From Mesotoga infera (GTDB taxonomy: Bacteria; Thermotogota; Thermotogae; Petrotogales; Kosmotogaceae), in assembly GCF_900157305.1 (NCBI RefSeq), contig NZ_LS974202.1, positions 1,922,001 to 1,986,000 of the forward strand: DNA of 64,000 nt, in the 5' to 3' direction. The notes below the pieces were generated by a model, which saw only the letters and a list, made by a program, of their open reading frames with translations, searched no databases and was not told the DNA's origin. Within the stretch, counting starts at the first letter, position 1. Each line of letters starts with the position of its first letter. A program made the translations under genes and the position numbers. Of the stretch, positions 61,430 through 64,000 are shown one piece after another.

Positions 61430-63613
61430 GTGAGCTACAAACAATGGGAGAGAGAGTTTTTTGGTCAGAAGCTGGTAATCGAAAACGGCAAGATGGCTAA
61501 ACAGGCCCACGGGGCCATTTTGCTCAGATACGCCGATTCGGTGCTGCTAACCACCGTTGACGGTAACGAAGAAACCATGCCCGGAACGGATTTTCTACCC
61601 CTTACTGTTGAGTATCAGGAGAAGTTTTACGCGGCTGGAAAGATTCCGGGAGGGTTTCTGAAAAGAGAGAACAGACCCAGCGACAACGCAGTTCTATCTG
61701 CGAGAATAATAGATAGACCTATCAGACCGCTGTTTCCAGAAGGTATGAGAAACGAGGTTCAGGTTATAGTCACAGTTCTTTCGGCAGACCCCGACAATCC
61801 ACCTGACATCTGGGGAATAATGGGAGCATCCCTTGCGCTTAACCTTTCGGAGATACCATTTGAAGGAGTCGTGGCCGGAGTTCAGGTTGGGTATGTCGAC
61901 GGGAGGTATGTAATATTCCCATCGGCCGAAGAATTGAAGCGATCGGAACTGGACATAGTTGTCGCAGGCACCAAACATGCCGTTACGATGGTCGAAGGTG
62001 AGGCGAAAGAAGTATCGGAAAAGACAATGATCGGCGCTCTGGAAGCCGCTCATGAGGCGATAAAATCTCTGGTAGCCTTCCAGGAGGAGATACTGGCTGA
62101 ATTTGAAATCAAAAAATGGGAACTTGAAATCCCGACGGCTCCGGAAGGTTTCCTCGAAGCCTTCGGAGAATTAGTAGATAGAGATAAACTGGCCGGCCTG
62201 ATGCTCACTCCCGGGAAACACGCCAAAGATGAAGCGTTGAAAGAATACAGGGACCAACTCATCGAGGACTTCATCCAAAAGGTCAACGATCGCTGGTCGG
62301 AAGAAGAGATAATGGAAAACGTCGGTTACCTGAAGGATTTCTATCACGACGTGGAGAAAGAAGTGATGAGAAGAAGGATCGTTCAGGACGATGTAAGAAT
62401 GGACGGTAGAAAGCACGACGAGATCAGACCTATCACGATAGAGCTGGATCTCCTCCCCAGAGCCCACGGTTCGGCCCTTTTTACCAGAGGCGAGACACAG
62501 AGCCTCGGCATAGTAACCCTTGGGGCAACAATGGACGAGCAAATAGTGGATACAATGTTCGAAGAGGGCTCGAAATCCTTCATGTTGCACTACAACTTTC
62601 CTCCATTCAGCACCGGAGAAGTGAAAAAGTTGAGAGGTCCTGGGAGGAGAGAGATAGGTCACGGCCATCTTGCCGAAAGATCTCTGAAAAATATAGTTCC
62701 CAAGGACGAAGATTTTCCTTACACTATCAGAGTCGTTTCGGAAATCCTCGAATCCAACGGATCATCTTCGATGGCAACAGTCTGTTCGGGATCTCTGGCG
62801 CTCATGGCTGCAGGAGTGCCGATGAAGAAACACGTTGCAGGCGTCGCCATGGGCATGATTCAGGAACCAGATAAAACGGTGGTTTTGACCGACATACTTG
62901 GAAACGAAGATCATATGGGTGACATGGATTTCAAAGTCACAGGTACCCGGGACGGTATTACGGCCTTTCAAATGGATGTAAAAGTATCGGGTGTTTCCGG
63001 AGAAATAATGATGCGGGCCCTTGAACAGGCGAAAGTTGCAAGACTGAAAATCCTCGACCTGATGTACCAGGCGATAGATACCCCGAGAACAACGGTGTCC
63101 GATTATGCACCGATCATCAAAACGATTGCACTTCCTTATGAAAAAATAGGCGAGATAATCGGCCCCGGTGGAAAGGTTATCAAGAAGCTCTCGAGCGATT
63201 ACGACTCGACGATTTTCATAGACGACGAGAAGTCGCTCGCGAAGATCGTGGGAAACGACCACGCTAAACTCGAGAGGCTTGAAAAAGTCATCGAGGCCAT
63301 AATTTCCGAGGCGAAGCCCGGTCAGATCTTCGAAGGAAAAATCACGCGAGAAGAGGCTTACGGATTCTTTGTGGAACTTGCGCCGGGTAAGACGGGACTC
63401 CTGCACGTATCGAAGATGGGTGAAAATTCGAAAGAATTCCTTAAATCGCACAAATTAGGAGACATAATAAAGGTAGAAGTCTCGGGCATCGATCAAATGG
63501 GTAAGATAAGCCTTAAACTCGAGGGCGTCGAGGTAACTGAGGAACAGAGAAGAGAGAGAAAACCCTATCCAAGAAACGAAAGTAGAAACAGAAACGAGCG
63601 AAATAGAAAGTAG
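61430..63613 (+). CDS. pnp: Polyribonucleotide nucleotidyltransferase
   Basis: A 727-residue PNPase, the phosphorolytic 3'-5' exonuclease of mRNA decay. GTG 61430 (VSYKQWEREFFGQKL) is preferred over an in-frame ATG at 61352 because AGAGGTG lies just before it and the upstream part covers the promoter and terminator. Two RNase PH domains contain PGTDFLPLTVEYQEKFYAAG and LPRAHGSALFTRGETQSL; the KH domain holds IGEIIGPGGKVIKKL and the S1 domain closes the protein with a basic tail. Confidence 0.96.
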   Translation: MSYKQWEREFFGQKLVIENGKMAKQAHGAILLRYADSVLLTTVDGNEETMPGTDFLPLTVEYQEKFYAAGKIPGGFLKRENRPSDNAVLSARIIDRPIRPLFPEGMRNEVQVIVTVLSADPDNPPDIWGIMGASLALNLSEIPFEGVVAGVQVGYVDGRYVIFPSAEELKRSELDIVVAGTKHAVTMVEGEAKEVSEKTMIGALEAAHEAIKSLVAFQEEILAEFEIKKWELEIPTAPEGFLEAFGELVDRDKLAGLMLTPGKHAKDEALKEYRDQLIEDFIQKVNDRWSEEEIMENVGYLKDFYHDVEKEVMRRRIVQDDVRMDGRKHDEIRPITIELDLLPRAHGSALFTRGETQSLGIVTLGATMDEQIVDTMFEEGSKSFMLHYNFPPFSTGEVKKLRGPGRREIGHGHLAERSLKNIVPKDEDFPYTIRVVSEILESNGSSSMATVCSGSLALMAAGVPMKKHVAGVAMGMIQEPDKTVVLTDILGNEDHMGDMDFKVTGTRDGITAFQMDVKVSGVSGEIMMRALEQAKVARLKILDLMYQAIDTPRTTVSDYAPIIKTIALPYEKIGEIIGPGGKVIKKLSSDYDSTIFIDDEKSLAKIVGNDHAKLERLEKVIEAIISEAKPGQIFEGKITREEAYGFFVELAPGKTGLLHVSKMGENSKEFLKSHKLGDIIKVEVSGIDQMGKISLKLEGVEVTEEQRRERKPYPRNESRNRNERNRK

Positions 63614-63623
63614 GTAAGCGACG

Positions 63624-64000
63624 TTGAGCATTCTTTATAATGAACTTTCAAATAATGCTACTCTTGTCGGCGAAAGAAAAGAGGAAACTAGGACGGTTTC
63701 TATGGCTTTCGCGGTAAAAGTAGGGTCCGCTGATGAGGATGATCCCATCAGCGGAGTTTCTCATTTCATAGAACACACTCTATTCAAGGGAACCAAAGAC
63801 AGAAACGCGTTCGAGATAAAAGAACCGATCGAGAGAATAGGCGGAAGTCTCAACGCATATACCGGCAGGATATCCACGGTTTACTACGCGAAAGTTCCGG
63901 ACACCTATTCGCACGAAGCGCTGGATATTCTTTTCGATCTGATATCTTCTCCACGTTTCGAAGAAAGTGCGATAGAGCTGGAACGCGGAGTCATACTCGA
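63624..64000 (+). CDS. M16-family zinc peptidase, N-terminal part
   Basis: The gene starts at TTG 63624, 10 bases after pnp, and runs off the window. The protein shows the inverted zinc motif HxxEH (GVSHFIEHTLFKGT) of insulinase/processing-peptidase family M16, followed by IERIGGSLNAYTGR. The order pnp then M16 is common in bacteria. Weak ribosome binding sequence TAGGTAAG precedes it. About 125 codons are visible, so the catalytic Glu further on cannot be checked. Confidence 0.88.
   Translation, partial: MSILYNELSNNATLVGERKEETRTVSMAFAVKVGSADEDDPISGVSHFIEHTLFKGTKDRNAFEIKEPIERIGGSLNAYTGRISTVYYAKVPDTYSHEALDILFDLISSPRFEESAIELERGVIL

Overview
The window looks like a chromosome segment of a mesophilic member of the Thermotogae, most likely a Mesotoga or a close relative in the Kosmotogaceae/Petrotogaceae. 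This is inferred from the style of the housekeeping proteins, a short EF-Ts encoded far from rpsB, medium G+C, and frequent GTG/TTG starts. I could not run a database search, so the genus is an inference.

Layout. Positions 1-4500 are a housekeeping run on the plus strand: DUF177 end, rpmF, plsX, glmS, rsfS, rpsB. A thiol-disulfide transmembrane protein (4499-5662, minus) follows. An insertion sequence with doubled terminal repeats (5752-7138) and a decayed IS3-type fragment (about 7463-7570) mark the left edge of an accessory island.

The island (8101-39523) is almost entirely large secreted lipoproteins. They are built from InlB-type repeats, Big2 and carboxypeptidase-regulatory-like domains, fibronectin III domains, cysteine-rich Ig-like repeats, a beta-helix, cohesin-like and dockerin-like modules, and two peptidase domains. 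One peptidase is M30-like. The other is a papain-family (C1) domain whose conserved segments are encoded in circularly permuted order. Several genes share long DNA repeats, both direct and inverted, so the island appears to evolve by recombination between its own genes. A four-gene operon (33735-39523, minus) encodes two cohesin-like lipoproteins, one dockerin lipoprotein and a small lipoprotein that shares a C-terminal domain with the dockerin protein.

From 39639 on the window returns to core functions. These are a trypsin-like protease, miaB, tmcAL, priA, an oligopeptide-type ABC transporter operon whose binding-protein gene carries a one-base frameshift, tRNA-Val, purine nucleoside phosphorylase, proS-ftsY-rrf2-coaD, tsf, pyrH, eno, the two serine dehydratase subunits, rpsO, pnp, and the start of an M16 peptidase gene.

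How the parts may work together (inference): the lipoproteins would sit on the cell surface or in the periplasm under the toga. The DsbD/CcdA-like protein could supply reducing power for the cysteine-rich exported proteins. Surface peptidases, an oligopeptide-type transporter and serine dehydratase would fit a peptide-using anaerobe. The most novel features are the permuted C1 peptidase, the cohesin/dockerin operon, and the DNA repeats that could let the surface genes exchange segments.
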